Shown: positions 1 through 8,836 of the stretch, piece by piece | Position numbering within the stretch: the first letter of the stretch is position 1 | Layout of the letters: each line of letters begins with the position of its first letter | Source of the DNA: Chitinophaga costaii | GTDB lineage: Bacteria > Bacteroidota > Bacteroidia > Chitinophagales > Chitinophagaceae | Length of the DNA: 64,000 nucleotides | Direction: 5' to 3' | Assembly: GCF_900094705.1 (NCBI RefSeq) | Contig: NZ_FMAR01000011.1 | Location: 100,039-164,038, forward strand | The notes under the pieces: model-generated | Database searches by the model: none | What the model was told of the DNA's origin: nothing | The model's input: the letters and a program-made list of their open reading frames with translations, nothing else | Translations under genes and position numbers: made by a program

Positions 1-1263
1 GCCATGTACGACTGGGCTAATTCCGTGTTTAACCTGGTGATTACCACCACCTTTTTCCCTATTTATTTTACCAAGGCTACGCCTGCAGACATTACCCTCT
101 TTGGTACCCGCTTTCATAACAGTGTATTGTATGATTACACAGCCGCCCTGGCCTTCCTGATCGTGGCGGCCCTTTCACCCATCCTCTCTTCTATTGCGGA
201 TACAAGGGGTAATAAGAAAAAATTTTTACGCTTTTTTACACTACTGGGCAGTATTTTCTGTAGCGCTTTATATTTTTTCAAAAGCAGCGTCTTCGGATCG
301 GGGGAAAGTATGGCGGTATATGGATTGGGCTGTTTCCTGCTGTCTACCATCGGTTATTGCGGCGGGCTGGTATTCTATAATTCTTACCTGCCAGAGATTG
401 CTGCGCCGGAAGACCGGGACCGGGTAAGTGCTAAAGGGTTTTCTATGGGCTACATTGGCTCCGTGCTGCTTCAGCTCATTGGCTTTGCCCTGGTAGTGCT
501 GCATGCCCAACTGGGCCTGGATGAAGTACAGCCCCTGCTCATTACTTTTTTGCTGGTGGGTGTATGGTGGTTTGGCTTTGCACAAATTACCTTCTCTGTA
601 CTGCCAGCCTCCAAAGCCGCCGCGCACGTACACAAAGGCAATGTGTGGAAAGACGGATTTACCGAATTGAAAAAAGTAGGACAGCAGGTAAAATACCTGC
701 CCGTATTAAAACGCTTCCTCAGCGGATTTTTCTTTTACAGTATGGGCGTACAAACGGTGATGCTGGCCGCCACATTCTTTGGCGATCAGGTATTGCACCT
801 GAGTGCTACAAAACTCATTGTAACGGTTGTAATTATTCAGTTGGTAGCCATTCTCGGCGCCTGGATCATGTCTGTCCTATCCGGAAAAATTGGTAACCTC
901 CGGGTGATTATTATCGTAGTGCTGATTTGGATTGGCATTTGTATTGCAGGTTATTATATGCAAACAGCAACAGATTTTTACATCCTCGCTTCCGTAGTGG
1001 GGTTGGTAATGGGAGGAATACAATCACTGAGCCGTTCTACTTATTCCAAACTAATGCCGGAAACCGAAGACACTGCCTCTTTCTTCAGCTTTTATGATGT
1101 AACAGAAAAACTCTCTATCGTGATCGGCATGTTTTCCTTTGGCTTCATTCACCAGCTCACACATTCCATGCGCTTTTCCGTGCTGGCCCTGGCGGTATTT
1201 TTTATCATTGGCCTGGCCTGTACCATCTTTGCATTGCAGAAACAAAAACAGCTCGCAGCATGA
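1..1263 (+). CDS. MFS transporter, UMF1/Atg22-like family (5' end cut off)
   Basis: Polytopic inner-membrane protein whose reading frame is open from the first base, so the true start lies upstream. The Met at position 4 is internal to the conserved family motif M-Y-D-W-A-N-S, which normally sits about 10-20 residues after the start. About 11-12 hydrophobic segments follow, with the basic loop RGNKKK near residue 70 that suits the cytoplasmic loop between helices 2 and 3. The family (UMF1, related to yeast Atg22) is annotated as permease, but bacterial substrates are unknown. Its stop overlaps the start of the next gene by 4 bases (ATGA), so the two are translationally coupled. Family is well supported; substrate is not inferable. 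Confidence 0.88.
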   Translation, partial: AMYDWANSVFNLVITTTFFPIYFTKATPADITLFGTRFHNSVLYDYTAALAFLIVAALSPILSSIADTRGNKKKFLRFFTLLGSIFCSALYFFKSSVFGSGESMAVYGLGCFLLSTIGYCGGLVFYNSYLPEIAAPEDRDRVSAKGFSMGYIGSVLLQLIGFALVVLHAQLGLDEVQPLLITFLLVGVWWFGFAQITFSVLPASKAAAHVHKGNVWKDGFTELKKVGQQVKYLPVLKRFLSGFFFYSMGVQTVMLAATFFGDQVLHLSATKLIVTVVIIQLVAILGAWIMSVLSGKIGNLRVIIIVVLIWIGICIAGYYMQTATDFYILASVVGLVMGGIQSLSRSTYSKLMPETEDTASFFSFYDVTEKLSIVIGMFSFGFIHQLTHSMRFSVLALAVFFIIGLACTIFALQKQKQLAA

Positions 1264-2099
1264 AACTATACAGCATAGAAACCGGCTTTTTTAAACTCGA
1301 CGGCGGCGCCATGTTTGGTGTGGTACCCAAAAGTATTTGGCACAAACTGAACCCGGCCGATGAAAATAATATGTGTTCCTGGGCCATGCGCTGCCTGCTC
1401 ATTGAAGATGGCCAGCGCCTTATATTGGTAGATACCGGCATTGGCAACAAACAGGACGCAAAATTCTTTAGTCACTACTTCCTGCATGGCGATGCCACCT
1501 TAGATAAATCTCTTGCCCAACATGGCTTTCACCGGGACGATATTACCGATGTATTTCTCACCCACCTGCATTTCGACCATTGCGGAGGTGCCATCATCCG
1601 ACAGGGCGAAAAACTGGTGCCTGCTTTTAAAAATGCCACCTATTGGAGCAATGTTTCGCACTGGGAATGGGCTACACAACCCAATGAAAGGGAGAAAGCA
1701 TCTTTCCTGAAAGAAAACATTTTACCCATTCACGAAAGCGGCCAGTTGCAATTCATCGAGGGGTATGATGGCGTAGCTTTCACGGATCATTTTCACATCC
1801 GTTTTGTAAACGGGCATACCGATAGTATGATGCTGCCCCAACTGCGGTACAAGGAACACACCATTTTGTACATGGCAGACCTGCTGCCCAGCACTGCGCA
1901 CTTGCCCATACCTTACGTGATGTCGTATGATATGTTTCCGCTGACAACCCTCACCGAAAAAAAGGCATTCTTACAGGAGGCGCTGAACAAACCTTACATT
2001 TTATTTTTTGAACATGATCCGGTAAATGAATGCGCCACATTGCAACTTACCGACAAGGGCATCCGGGTAAAGGATGTGTTTAAGTTGTCGGAGTTATAA
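1260..2099 (+). CDS. MBL-fold metallo-hydrolase
   Basis: A 279-aa soluble metallo-beta-lactamase-fold hydrolase. The zinc motif H-L-H-F-D-H is at residues 102-107, a third-ligand His occurs in NGHTDS, an Asp in YMADLL, and a late His in FFEHDP, so the full dinuclear metal site appears intact. Layout and length resemble the lactonase/AHL-hydrolase-like branch of the superfamily, but the usual TPGH is replaced by NGHTDS, so the substrate is left open. It starts in the ATGA overlap with the MFS gene and probably shares its transcript. The promoter for the following gene lies inside its last codons. Confidence 0.9.
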   Translation: MKLYSIETGFFKLDGGAMFGVVPKSIWHKLNPADENNMCSWAMRCLLIEDGQRLILVDTGIGNKQDAKFFSHYFLHGDATLDKSLAQHGFHRDDITDVFLTHLHFDHCGGAIIRQGEKLVPAFKNATYWSNVSHWEWATQPNEREKASFLKENILPIHESGQLQFIEGYDGVAFTDHFHIRFVNGHTDSMMLPQLRYKEHTILYMADLLPSTAHLPIPYVMSYDMFPLTTLTEKKAFLQEALNKPYILFFEHDPVNECATLQLTDKGIRVKDVFKLSEL

Positions 2100-2116
2100 A
2101 AGCTGGCTTACATTTG
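2085..2116 (+). promoter_or_regulatory. Bacteroidota-type promoter for the GroES-like gene
   Basis: TTG at 2085-2087, a 21-base spacer and TACATTTG at 2109-2116 match the primary sigma consensus of Bacteroidota (-33 TTG, 19-21 bases, -7 TAnnTTTG). The predicted start of transcription is about 20 bases before the ATG at 2140. Confidence 0.6.
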
Positions 2117-2139
2117 CAGTATATTGCTGATTATAAACT

Positions 2140-2514
2140 ATGCATCTAACAACTGATAATAAATTGCGAAAACTGATCGTAGTAGGCGATCGGGTGCTGA
2201 TACGGCTGTCTAAAGACAATGAACGCACCGATAGTGGATTATACCTGCCACCGGGCGTAGGGGAAAAAGAAAAAGTACAGCAGGGCTATGTGCTAAAAGC
2301 CGGTCCTGGTTACGCCTTGCCGGTTCCCCCGCCTGAAGAAGAATCCTGGAAACCGGAGGAGGAGAAAATAAAATACATTCCCCTCCAGGCCAAAGAGGGC
2401 GATCTGGCCATTTTCCTGGCCAGTGGCGCCACAGAGGTGGTATACCACGGCGATAAATATTTTATCGTACCACAGCAAGCCATTTTACTGCTCGAAAGAG
2501 AGGAAGAATTGTAA
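2140..2514 (+). CDS. GroES-like co-chaperone family protein
   Basis: A 124-aa protein related to Cpn10/GroES. The N-terminal strand reads LIVVGDRVLIRLS, and the C-terminal part has a DKYFIVPQQAILL end like the GroES beta-barrel. The middle carries RTDSGLYLPPG, the position and style of the GroES mobile loop, followed by a Pro/Glu-rich insertion (about residues 65-82) absent from ordinary 95-aa GroES. No groEL is next to it, and a standard GroES is expected elsewhere, so this is probably an accessory paralogue. It stands alone behind its own promoter. Function as a GroEL partner is inference. Confidence 0.75.
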   Translation: MHLTTDNKLRKLIVVGDRVLIRLSKDNERTDSGLYLPPGVGEKEKVQQGYVLKAGPGYALPVPPPEEESWKPEEEKIKYIPLQAKEGDLAIFLASGATEVVYHGDKYFIVPQQAILLLEREEEL

Positions 2515-2599
2515 CAGCTGTATGCAGGCGCCCATTAAGTGCCGTGAATAATAAAATTGGTATTTTACAGCTATCTTTTACACCACAAATTCTTACCGC

Positions 2600-4135
2600 A
2601 TGGCCGATACTGCTGCATTTTCCGCCGCCATTAACGCTGGCTACACTTTTAAAGGCGATTCCATCAAACTGGGTGCCGCCATGCTCAATGGCGAAGTGAT
2701 ACCAAACGCCTACGTGAACCTGCCCCTGCAAACACTGAACCGGCACGGACTCATTGCCGGCGCTACAGGCACAGGCAAAACAAAGACCCTGCAAGTAATT
2801 GCTGAAGGCCTGAGCGATGCCAGTGTACCAGTATTGCTGATGGACATAAAGGGAGACCTCAGCGGCTTGGCTGCCGCCGGCACGGTGACTGATAATATTA
2901 CGCACCGCTACCAGCTCATTGGCGGCCAATACCAACCCACTGCTTACCCGGTGGAACTGCTCTCCCTGAGCCAGCAGCCAGGCGTACACCTTCGCGCCAC
3001 CACCAGCGAATTTGGACCCATCCTGCTGTCCAAAATACTGGAACTGAACGATACCCAGGCCGGCCTGGTAGCCGTGATCTTCAAATATTGCGACGATAAC
3101 AAGATGCCGCTGCTGGACTTGAAAGATTTTAAAAAGGTATTGCAGTACATCAGTAATGAAGGCAAAGACAGCATCGAAAAAGATTATGGTAAAATCAGCA
3201 CTGCCACCACCGGCACTGTTCTCCGCAAAGTAATTGCCCTCGAACAGCAGGGCGCGGGGCATTTCTTTGGCGAAAAATCGTTTGAGGTAGACGACCTGCT
3301 GCGCATTGGCGATGATGGACGCGGCATACTGTCCATACTGCGTGTAAACGATATACAGGACAAACCCCAACTGTTCAGCACCTTCATGTTAAGCCTGCTG
3401 GCAGAACTGTATGCTACCCTGCCCGAAGCCGGTGATCTGGATCGTCCTAAACTGGTGATGTTCATCGATGAGGCCCACCTGATTTTCCAGGAAGCCAGCG
3501 ATGCGCTGTTGCAGCAAATAGAGACTATCATTAAACTGATCCGCTCCAAGGGCGTAGGTATTTTCTTCTGCACGCAAAATCCGATGGACGTGCCACCTGC
3601 CGTACTAGGGCAATTGGGCCTTAAAGTGCAGCACGCACTGCGCGCTTTCACGGCCAACGATCGCAAGTCTATAAAACAAACGGCGGAAAACTACCCGCTG
3701 AGTGAGTTTTACAAAACGGAAGACCTGCTTACCCAGATTGGCATTGGCGAAGCGCTGGTAACCTGCCTCAATGAAAAAGGCACGCCCACCCCGCTGGCCG
3801 CCACCATGCTGGTATCTCCCCGCTCCCGGATGGACATCCTGAGCGATGCGGAGATTACGGCGCTGGTGAATAAGTCTGCCCTGGTTAAAAAATACAACCA
3901 GGATATCGATAGTGAAAGCGCTTACGAGATATTGACCGCCAAGCTGGAAGCCGCTGCCACAGCCCCTCCTTCCACCCCTGCCGGGAAAGCAGAAAAACCG
4001 CAGCCCAGCGTGCTGGAACAGGTATTGAACAGTTCTGCCGCCAAACAAGTGGAAAGAACGGCAGCGTCCATGATTACCCGTAGCTTGCTGGGTGCGTTAG
4101 GACTTGGCGGAAAGAAAACCAAGAGTTGGTTTTAA
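2600..4135 (+). CDS. HerA-like / DUF853 ATPase
   Basis: A 511-aa cytoplasmic P-loop ATPase of the FtsK/HerA superfamily, DUF853 (HerA-like C-terminal) branch. Walker A GATGTGKT is at residues 54-61 and Walker B FIDEAH around residues 288-293, followed by the FFCTQNPMDVP sensor-like stretch. The C-terminal 60 residues are Ala/Pro-rich then basic (ending KKTKSWF) and are likely flexible. HerA relatives pump DNA with the nuclease NurA. No NurA-like gene is adjacent, and the closest bacterial relatives are uncharacterised, so a DNA-translocase role is family-based only. The gene ends at a bidirectional terminator facing recQ. Confidence 0.85.
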   Translation: MADTAAFSAAINAGYTFKGDSIKLGAAMLNGEVIPNAYVNLPLQTLNRHGLIAGATGTGKTKTLQVIAEGLSDASVPVLLMDIKGDLSGLAAAGTVTDNITHRYQLIGGQYQPTAYPVELLSLSQQPGVHLRATTSEFGPILLSKILELNDTQAGLVAVIFKYCDDNKMPLLDLKDFKKVLQYISNEGKDSIEKDYGKISTATTGTVLRKVIALEQQGAGHFFGEKSFEVDDLLRIGDDGRGILSILRVNDIQDKPQLFSTFMLSLLAELYATLPEAGDLDRPKLVMFIDEAHLIFQEASDALLQQIETIIKLIRSKGVGIFFCTQNPMDVPPAVLGQLGLKVQHALRAFTANDRKSIKQTAENYPLSEFYKTEDLLTQIGIGEALVTCLNEKGTPTPLAATMLVSPRSRMDILSDAEITALVNKSALVKKYNQDIDSESAYEILTAKLEAAATAPPSTPAGKAEKPQPSVLEQVLNSSAAKQVERTAASMITRSLLGALGLGGKKTKSWF

Positions 4136-4176
4136 AAGTTGCTAATTTAAATAGATAGGACTTCTAACAATATAGT

Positions 4177-4210
4177 AGCGAATGATCCAACAGGGTCATT
4201 CGCTTTTTTC
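4177..4210. terminator. Bidirectional intrinsic terminator between the HerA-like gene and recQ
   Basis: AGCGAATGA (4177-4185) pairs with TCATTCGCT (4196-4204) across a short loop and is followed by a run of T on the plus strand. It lies between the convergent ends of the two genes. Confidence 0.75.
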
Positions 4211-4215
4211 ATGCA

Positions 4216-6117
4216 TTATACATGCAGCATTCCATCCTTATCTCGCTGTACCCTTCCTTCGGAAATAAGGAATTGCAGCACCTCAAAAAACACACTTTCC
4301 TCCACACCCGGCAATTGGGCTAGCAGACCGGAAACGTCTGTAGGCATACTTTTCAGGGCAGCGCAGATTTTATCCGTGCATGCAGTGAAACGATCGTTGT
4401 TCAGGGGAGTGATTTTCTTTTGCAGGCACACATCGCATACGCCACAATCCTCCTGTAAGGTTTCTCCAAAGTAAGTAACCAGTATACGCGTCCGGCACTC
4501 CGTGTGGTTGCGGGCGTAGGCGGTCATGGCTGCCAGGCGCTCTTCGTAAGCCTTGCGCCGCTCCATGACCCGTTGCATATTAATGCGCAATTGCTGCACG
4601 CCCACCCGTTCCTGGAGGAAACAAAGCTGGGGCTTGTCGCGGCGGGGTTCATATTGCAGGATACCACTATGATCCAGCCAATGCAGGTGGGCCATGATCT
4701 CGTCTTCTTCCTGCAATAAAATACGGTCTAACTGCCGTTCGTAAATACGTACCGGCACATCGAAAATACCTTCGTAGGTACGCAGCAATGCCTTGATCAG
4801 TGGCGACACCTGGGGGTGCGCCTCTTCAAAAGCATACAATGTTTGCTTATTGGTCACGAACCCCACGCGCGAGGGCAGTAAAATGCTCTCGCTAAGCTGT
4901 AACACACCTTCCTGCTCCAATATGCGGATGGCGCTGTACACCACGGTGATATTGAGTTTAAACGTGCGGGCAAAATCGTTGATATCAAAATCGTAGTATT
5001 TACCTTCCGAACTGCCAATGGCCACGTGCAGGTAATTCACAATACACTGGTACACCTCCCGAATCTCCGCTTCCTGCGGAAATTGCAGCGCCACGCGCGA
5101 TTGCAGGTCATCCAGGTCGGACTCGTGGCATAGCAGTACTGCGTAGGCTTTTTGTTCGTCGCGCCCCGCCCGCCCGGCTTCCTGGTAATAGGCTTCCAGA
5201 CTGTCCGGGATGTCGTAGTGAATGACCAGGCGTACATCCGGCTTGTCGATGCCCATGCCGAAGGCGTTGGTACATACGATCACGCGGGTATCACCTTTCA
5301 GCCAGTCGTCCTGGCGCTGGTGGCGCTGGGAAGCGGGCAGGCCGGCATGGTAAAACTGGGCGGTAATGTCCTGTGCCTGTAGCAACGCGGCAATGTCCTG
5401 GGTACGCTTGCGGTTGCGGCAATAAATGATGGCGGAGCCAGGCACTTTATGCAGGATTTGTTGCAGCTGTGCCATGCGCCCATCTTCAAAACGTACGCTG
5501 TAGGAAAGGTTGGCGCGGGCAAAACTTTTAGTAAACCGCTGCGCATTCCGCATCCGGAGTTTCTCCACGATATCGTCCTGCACCCGTGGCGTGGCCGATG
5601 CCGTGAGCGCCAGCACCGGCGCTTTGGGAAAAAAATTGCGTATCTCCGCCAGCAACAAGTACGCTGGCCTAAAATCATAGCCCCATTGCGAAATACAATG
5701 CGCCTCGTCTACCGCGATAAGCGATACCGGCAACCCATCACAGTAATCCTGAAAACGCTTACTCAGCAAGCGTTCTGGCGATACGTATAAAAATTTATAA
5801 AAACCCCGGCGGGCATTTTCCAGTACCGTTTCCACCTCGGTGATCGTCATGCCGGAGTAGATAGCATGTGCAGGTATCTCTTTTTTACGCAGGTTTTGCA
5901 CCTGGTCTTTCATAAGGGCAATGAGTGGGGTAATCACCAGGCACACACCTTCTTTCAGCATGGCCGGCACTTGGAAACATACCGATTTACCGCCACCGGT
6001 AGGTAGCAGCGCCAACGTGTCTTTCCCTTCCATCACCGCCTCAATAATTTCGGCCTGCAACGGTCGAAAAGCGGTGTGGCCCCAATATTCCTGTAGTATG
6101 TCTAATGCGGTGGTCAA
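4216..6117 (-). CDS. recQ: RecQ-family ATP-dependent DNA helicase
   Basis: A 633-aa 3'-5' superfamily 2 DNA helicase for recombination and fork repair. Motif I (PTGGGKS) is at 39-45, DEAH at 137-140 followed by the aromatic-rich ISQWGYDFRP loop, and motif VI is QEAGRAGRD. The zinc module uses C541, C558, C561 and C564. A winged-helix region follows, but there is no C-terminal HRDC domain. The start is TTG (6117): there is no in-frame ATG before the conserved N-terminus, and the frame is closed 12 bases upstream by the stop of the ATPase gene. It begins 9 bases after that gene, so the two are cotranscribed. Confidence 0.95.
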   Translation of the reverse strand: MTTALDILQEYWGHTAFRPLQAEIIEAVMEGKDTLALLPTGGGKSVCFQVPAMLKEGVCLVITPLIALMKDQVQNLRKKEIPAHAIYSGMTITEVETVLENARRGFYKFLYVSPERLLSKRFQDYCDGLPVSLIAVDEAHCISQWGYDFRPAYLLLAEIRNFFPKAPVLALTASATPRVQDDIVEKLRMRNAQRFTKSFARANLSYSVRFEDGRMAQLQQILHKVPGSAIIYCRNRKRTQDIAALLQAQDITAQFYHAGLPASQRHQRQDDWLKGDTRVIVCTNAFGMGIDKPDVRLVIHYDIPDSLEAYYQEAGRAGRDEQKAYAVLLCHESDLDDLQSRVALQFPQEAEIREVYQCIVNYLHVAIGSSEGKYYDFDINDFARTFKLNITVVYSAIRILEQEGVLQLSESILLPSRVGFVTNKQTLYAFEEAHPQVSPLIKALLRTYEGIFDVPVRIYERQLDRILLQEEDEIMAHLHWLDHSGILQYEPRRDKPQLCFLQERVGVQQLRINMQRVMERRKAYEERLAAMTAYARNHTECRTRILVTYFGETLQEDCGVCDVCLQKKITPLNNDRFTACTDKICAALKSMPTDVSGLLAQLPGVEESVFFEVLQFLISEGRVQRDKDGMLHV

Positions 6118-6126
6118 GATGCTAAG

Positions 6127-8211
6127 TTAGCCGATGTTTTTGTAACGCAGCCGAATGGAATTAATGGCCAGTACTACGTCGGAAATGGCCATTACGCCGG
6201 CGGCCAGGATAGGGTTCAGGAAGCCCAACGCGGCAATGGGGATGGCGATTACATTGTAGGCAAAGGCCCAAAATAAATTCTGCTTAATGGTGAGATAAGT
6301 ATGCTTACCCAGTCCCAGTGCCAGCGGCAAACCCGCCAGGTCGTTCTTGAGCAGCACCACATTGGCACTTTGCATCGCTACCTGGGTGGCATCGCTCAGG
6401 GAAATACCAATGGTGGCTTTGGCCAGTGCCGGGGCATCGTTAATGCCATCGCCGATCATGGCAGTGGGGCCACGCTGCAGGATTTCATCCATGCGTTGTA
6501 ATTTTTGCGCTGGCATTTGTGCGGCATAAACTTCCGTAATGCCCAGTTGCTGTGCAATGGCATTACACTTATAAGCCGTGTCGCCACTAAGCAGGATGGT
6601 GCGGATGCCTTTGTCTTGCAACGTTTTCACTACCTGTGCAGCATTGGGGCGCAGCTCATCGGCCAGGTTTACCCAGCCGGCCAGCTGCCCATTTTTGAGC
6701 AGGTAGATGCTGTGGGTATCGTCGTTGGTTACCAGATTAGCAAGGGCATAGGCGCCCAATTGCCATACATTGCCGGCCTTATCTTTGGCCCGCATGCCCA
6801 GGCCCTTTACTTCCCGCACCTGTAGCAACCCCACATCCCCGGCCCCTTTCCAGGCATTCACTACAGAACGGGCAATGGGGTGGGAGGAAAATTTTTCCAG
6901 GCTGTACACCGTAGCCCGGAAGGTGTGGTCATCCATGTCTTCGAAATAATACTCGCCTATTTGCAGTTTGCCGGTAGTAAGCGTACCTGTTTTATCGAAC
7001 ACCACCTGGCGGATATCTTTGAAGGCTTCCAGGGTATGGGCGCCCTTGATCAGTATTCCATGGCGCGCTGCGCGGCCCAGGCCTACCATTACCGCTGCCG
7101 GCGTAGCCAGGCCCATGGCGCAGGGGCAGGCAATGACCAGCACGGCGATGGCCCGCATCATAGCCGTTTGTAAAGGGGTATGTCCGATAAAGAGCCAAGC
7201 CAGGAAAGTAAACAGCGCAATGCCCAACACCAGGGGCACAAAAATGGCGCTGATCCGGTCGGCCAGTTTTTGCATGGGCGGTTTGTTGTGCTGCGCCTGC
7301 CTTACCAGTTCAATGATATAACTAAGTACCGTGTTTTTGCCCGTGGCGGTGATGAAAACCTTTACTGTACCAGATTCCAGGATAGTGCCGCCTATTACTT
7401 TATCTTTTTCTTTGCGCTGTACCGGCTCACTTTCGCCATTAATCATTGCTTCATTGATGGTGGCCTGGCCCCAGTAAATGGTACCATCCATCGGCACTTT
7501 ATCGCCGGTGTTGATGAGTACCTGGTTATCTACTTCCTGTATTTCCTCGCGGCCATCTTCCCCGGTGGTCAGGAGGCGGGCGCTGGTTTTTTGCAGTTGC
7601 ACGAGGGAGGTGATGGCAGTCGTGGTTTGTTTCACCGTTCTTTCTTCCAGCAGGTTGCCCACAAATACCAGCAGGATAATGGAAGCCGCCGTTTCGTAAA
7701 AGAGATAATCGTGCCCCAGCTGAAAGATGGTACCATACAGGCTATACCCATAAGCAGCCGTAGCGCCCAGGGCCACCAGTACATCCATATTGGCCACGCC
7801 ATTGCGCAGCGAGCGCACGCCGCTACGGCCAAAATACCAAAGTCCCATAACATATACCGGGGTACTCAGGGCCAGCTGTACCAGCGGCTGTTGCAGCGCC
7901 GGCCAGGGCAGCCACATATGCAGCAGCAGGGGCAGGGTGAAGATGGCACAGAAAATTGCTTTGAAGGAAAGCGTTTGCCAAAAGGGAATGGCACGGGCTT
8001 CCTCATCTGGCATTTGTACCGTATAGCCCAGGCCATGTATGCCTTTCAGCACTTCGCCTACATCGGCACCAGTGGGCGGCTGAAAGCTTACCTCATCTGT
8101 GGCAAAGCTTACGTTTACATCGGCCATGCCTTTGTTCTCTAAATATTTGGATACCGACAAAGCACAGTTGGTACAGTGCATGCCGATTACTTTGCAGTGA
8201 ATTGTTTCCAT
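6127..8211 (-). CDS. Heavy-metal (probably Cu+) P1B-type ATPase
   Basis: A 694-aa inner-membrane cation exporter. One N-terminal HMA domain carries C13 and C16 in GMHCTNC. The transmembrane metal site is CPC at 362-364, which in this family indicates Cu+/Ag+. The phosphorylation site is D406 in DKTGTL; the HP motif (SSHPIA) and hinge GDGINDAP follow. About eight membrane helices are visible. The ATG lies inside CCATGG at 8209-8211, downstream of a TAAATTTG -7 box on the minus strand. It is the first gene of a two-gene unit with recQ, an unusual pairing. No copper regulator or chaperone gene is adjacent. Confidence 0.92.
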   Translation of the reverse strand: METIHCKVIGMHCTNCALSVSKYLENKGMADVNVSFATDEVSFQPPTGADVGEVLKGIHGLGYTVQMPDEEARAIPFWQTLSFKAIFCAIFTLPLLLHMWLPWPALQQPLVQLALSTPVYVMGLWYFGRSGVRSLRNGVANMDVLVALGATAAYGYSLYGTIFQLGHDYLFYETAASIILLVFVGNLLEERTVKQTTTAITSLVQLQKTSARLLTTGEDGREEIQEVDNQVLINTGDKVPMDGTIYWGQATINEAMINGESEPVQRKEKDKVIGGTILESGTVKVFITATGKNTVLSYIIELVRQAQHNKPPMQKLADRISAIFVPLVLGIALFTFLAWLFIGHTPLQTAMMRAIAVLVIACPCAMGLATPAAVMVGLGRAARHGILIKGAHTLEAFKDIRQVVFDKTGTLTTGKLQIGEYYFEDMDDHTFRATVYSLEKFSSHPIARSVVNAWKGAGDVGLLQVREVKGLGMRAKDKAGNVWQLGAYALANLVTNDDTHSIYLLKNGQLAGWVNLADELRPNAAQVVKTLQDKGIRTILLSGDTAYKCNAIAQQLGITEVYAAQMPAQKLQRMDEILQRGPTAMIGDGINDAPALAKATIGISLSDATQVAMQSANVVLLKNDLAGLPLALGLGKHTYLTIKQNLFWAFAYNVIAIPIAALGFLNPILAAGVMAISDVVLAINSIRLRYKNIG

Positions 8212-8248
8212 GGTATTGGTCGCGCTTAATGCGTGCTATTGTGTAAGA

Positions 8249-8256
8249 CAAATTTA
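8249..8256 (-). promoter_or_regulatory. -7 box upstream of the metal ATPase
   Basis: Read on the minus strand the sequence is TAAATTTG, a perfect TAnnTTTG, 37 bases before the ATG. No convincing -33 TTG is found at 19-21 bases, so support is partial. Confidence 0.4.
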
Positions 8257-8335
8257 CCGCATCGTGCGGGCGTATGCATAAAAATTATTGCAACGGCACT
8301 TCAATTAGGAAGACCGCCGCCTTGGGGAAATGCTG

Positions 8336-8343
8336 TAATTTTG
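8336..8343 (+). promoter_or_regulatory. -7 box immediately before tsaE
   Basis: TAATTTTG ends four bases before the tsaE ATG at 8348. With the usual 5-7 base distance to the start of transcription, the mRNA would begin at or beside the A of ATG (leaderless). No clear -33 element is seen. Confidence 0.45.
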
Positions 8344-8347
8344 CGGC

Positions 8348-8785
8348 ATGGAACGCATTTTCACGTATGAAGCGCTGCCGGAAACGGCCCGTTTGTTCTG
8401 GGAAAAATTTTCCGCCGCTACCGTGTTTGCCTTTGATGGGCAGATGGGCGCCGGTAAAACTACTTTCATAAAAGCCCTTTGCGCTGCCAAACAGGTAGCA
8501 GACGTTACCTCCAGCCCTACCTTTTCCATCATCAACGAATATCATTATGCTAGCCCTGCGGGCCATGATCAATGCATCTATCACCTGGATCTTTACCGCC
8601 TGCGCAATGAGCAGGAGGCGCTGGATGCCGGCGTGGAAGATTGTTTGTACAGTGGGGGTATTTGTTTTGTGGAGTGGCCGGGCATTATAGCCAACCTCCT
8701 GCCCCCAGATACCGTGCTGGTGCAACTGGAAGCGATGCCCGATCAAAAAAGGCTGCTAAGGGCAGGCCCTGCTTTTCGCAAATAA
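8348..8785 (+). CDS. tsaE: tRNA threonylcarbamoyladenosine biosynthesis ATPase TsaE
   Basis: A 145-aa P-loop ATPase that works with TsaB and TsaD to add threonylcarbamoyl to A37 of ANN-decoding tRNAs. Walker A GQMGAGKT is at 31-38. The family signatures TSSPTFSIINEY, HLDLYRL and FVEWPGII are all present, and length is typical. The ATG at 8348 sits directly behind a -7 promoter box, which supports this start. It is followed after about 50 bases by alanine dehydrogenase; this pairing also occurs in other Bacteroidota (from memory, unchecked). Confidence 0.95.
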   Translation: MERIFTYEALPETARLFWEKFSAATVFAFDGQMGAGKTTFIKALCAAKQVADVTSSPTFSIINEYHYASPAGHDQCIYHLDLYRLRNEQEALDAGVEDCLYSGGICFVEWPGIIANLLPPDTVLVQLEAMPDQKRLLRAGPAFRK

Positions 8786-8836
8786 CAGTATCTTTGGAAA
8801 CACCATCATTTTACCTTCAATTAATTGGCTTATCAT

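Noticed and set aside
2462..3370. 302-aa ORF on the minus strand antisense to the HerA-like gene
   Set aside because: Mirrors the conserved coding strand; has no recognisable domain and the plus-strand gene has Walker motifs.
7180..8142. 320-aa ORF on the plus strand
   Set aside because: Antisense to the metal ATPase, whose HMA, CPC and DKTGT motifs establish the real strand.
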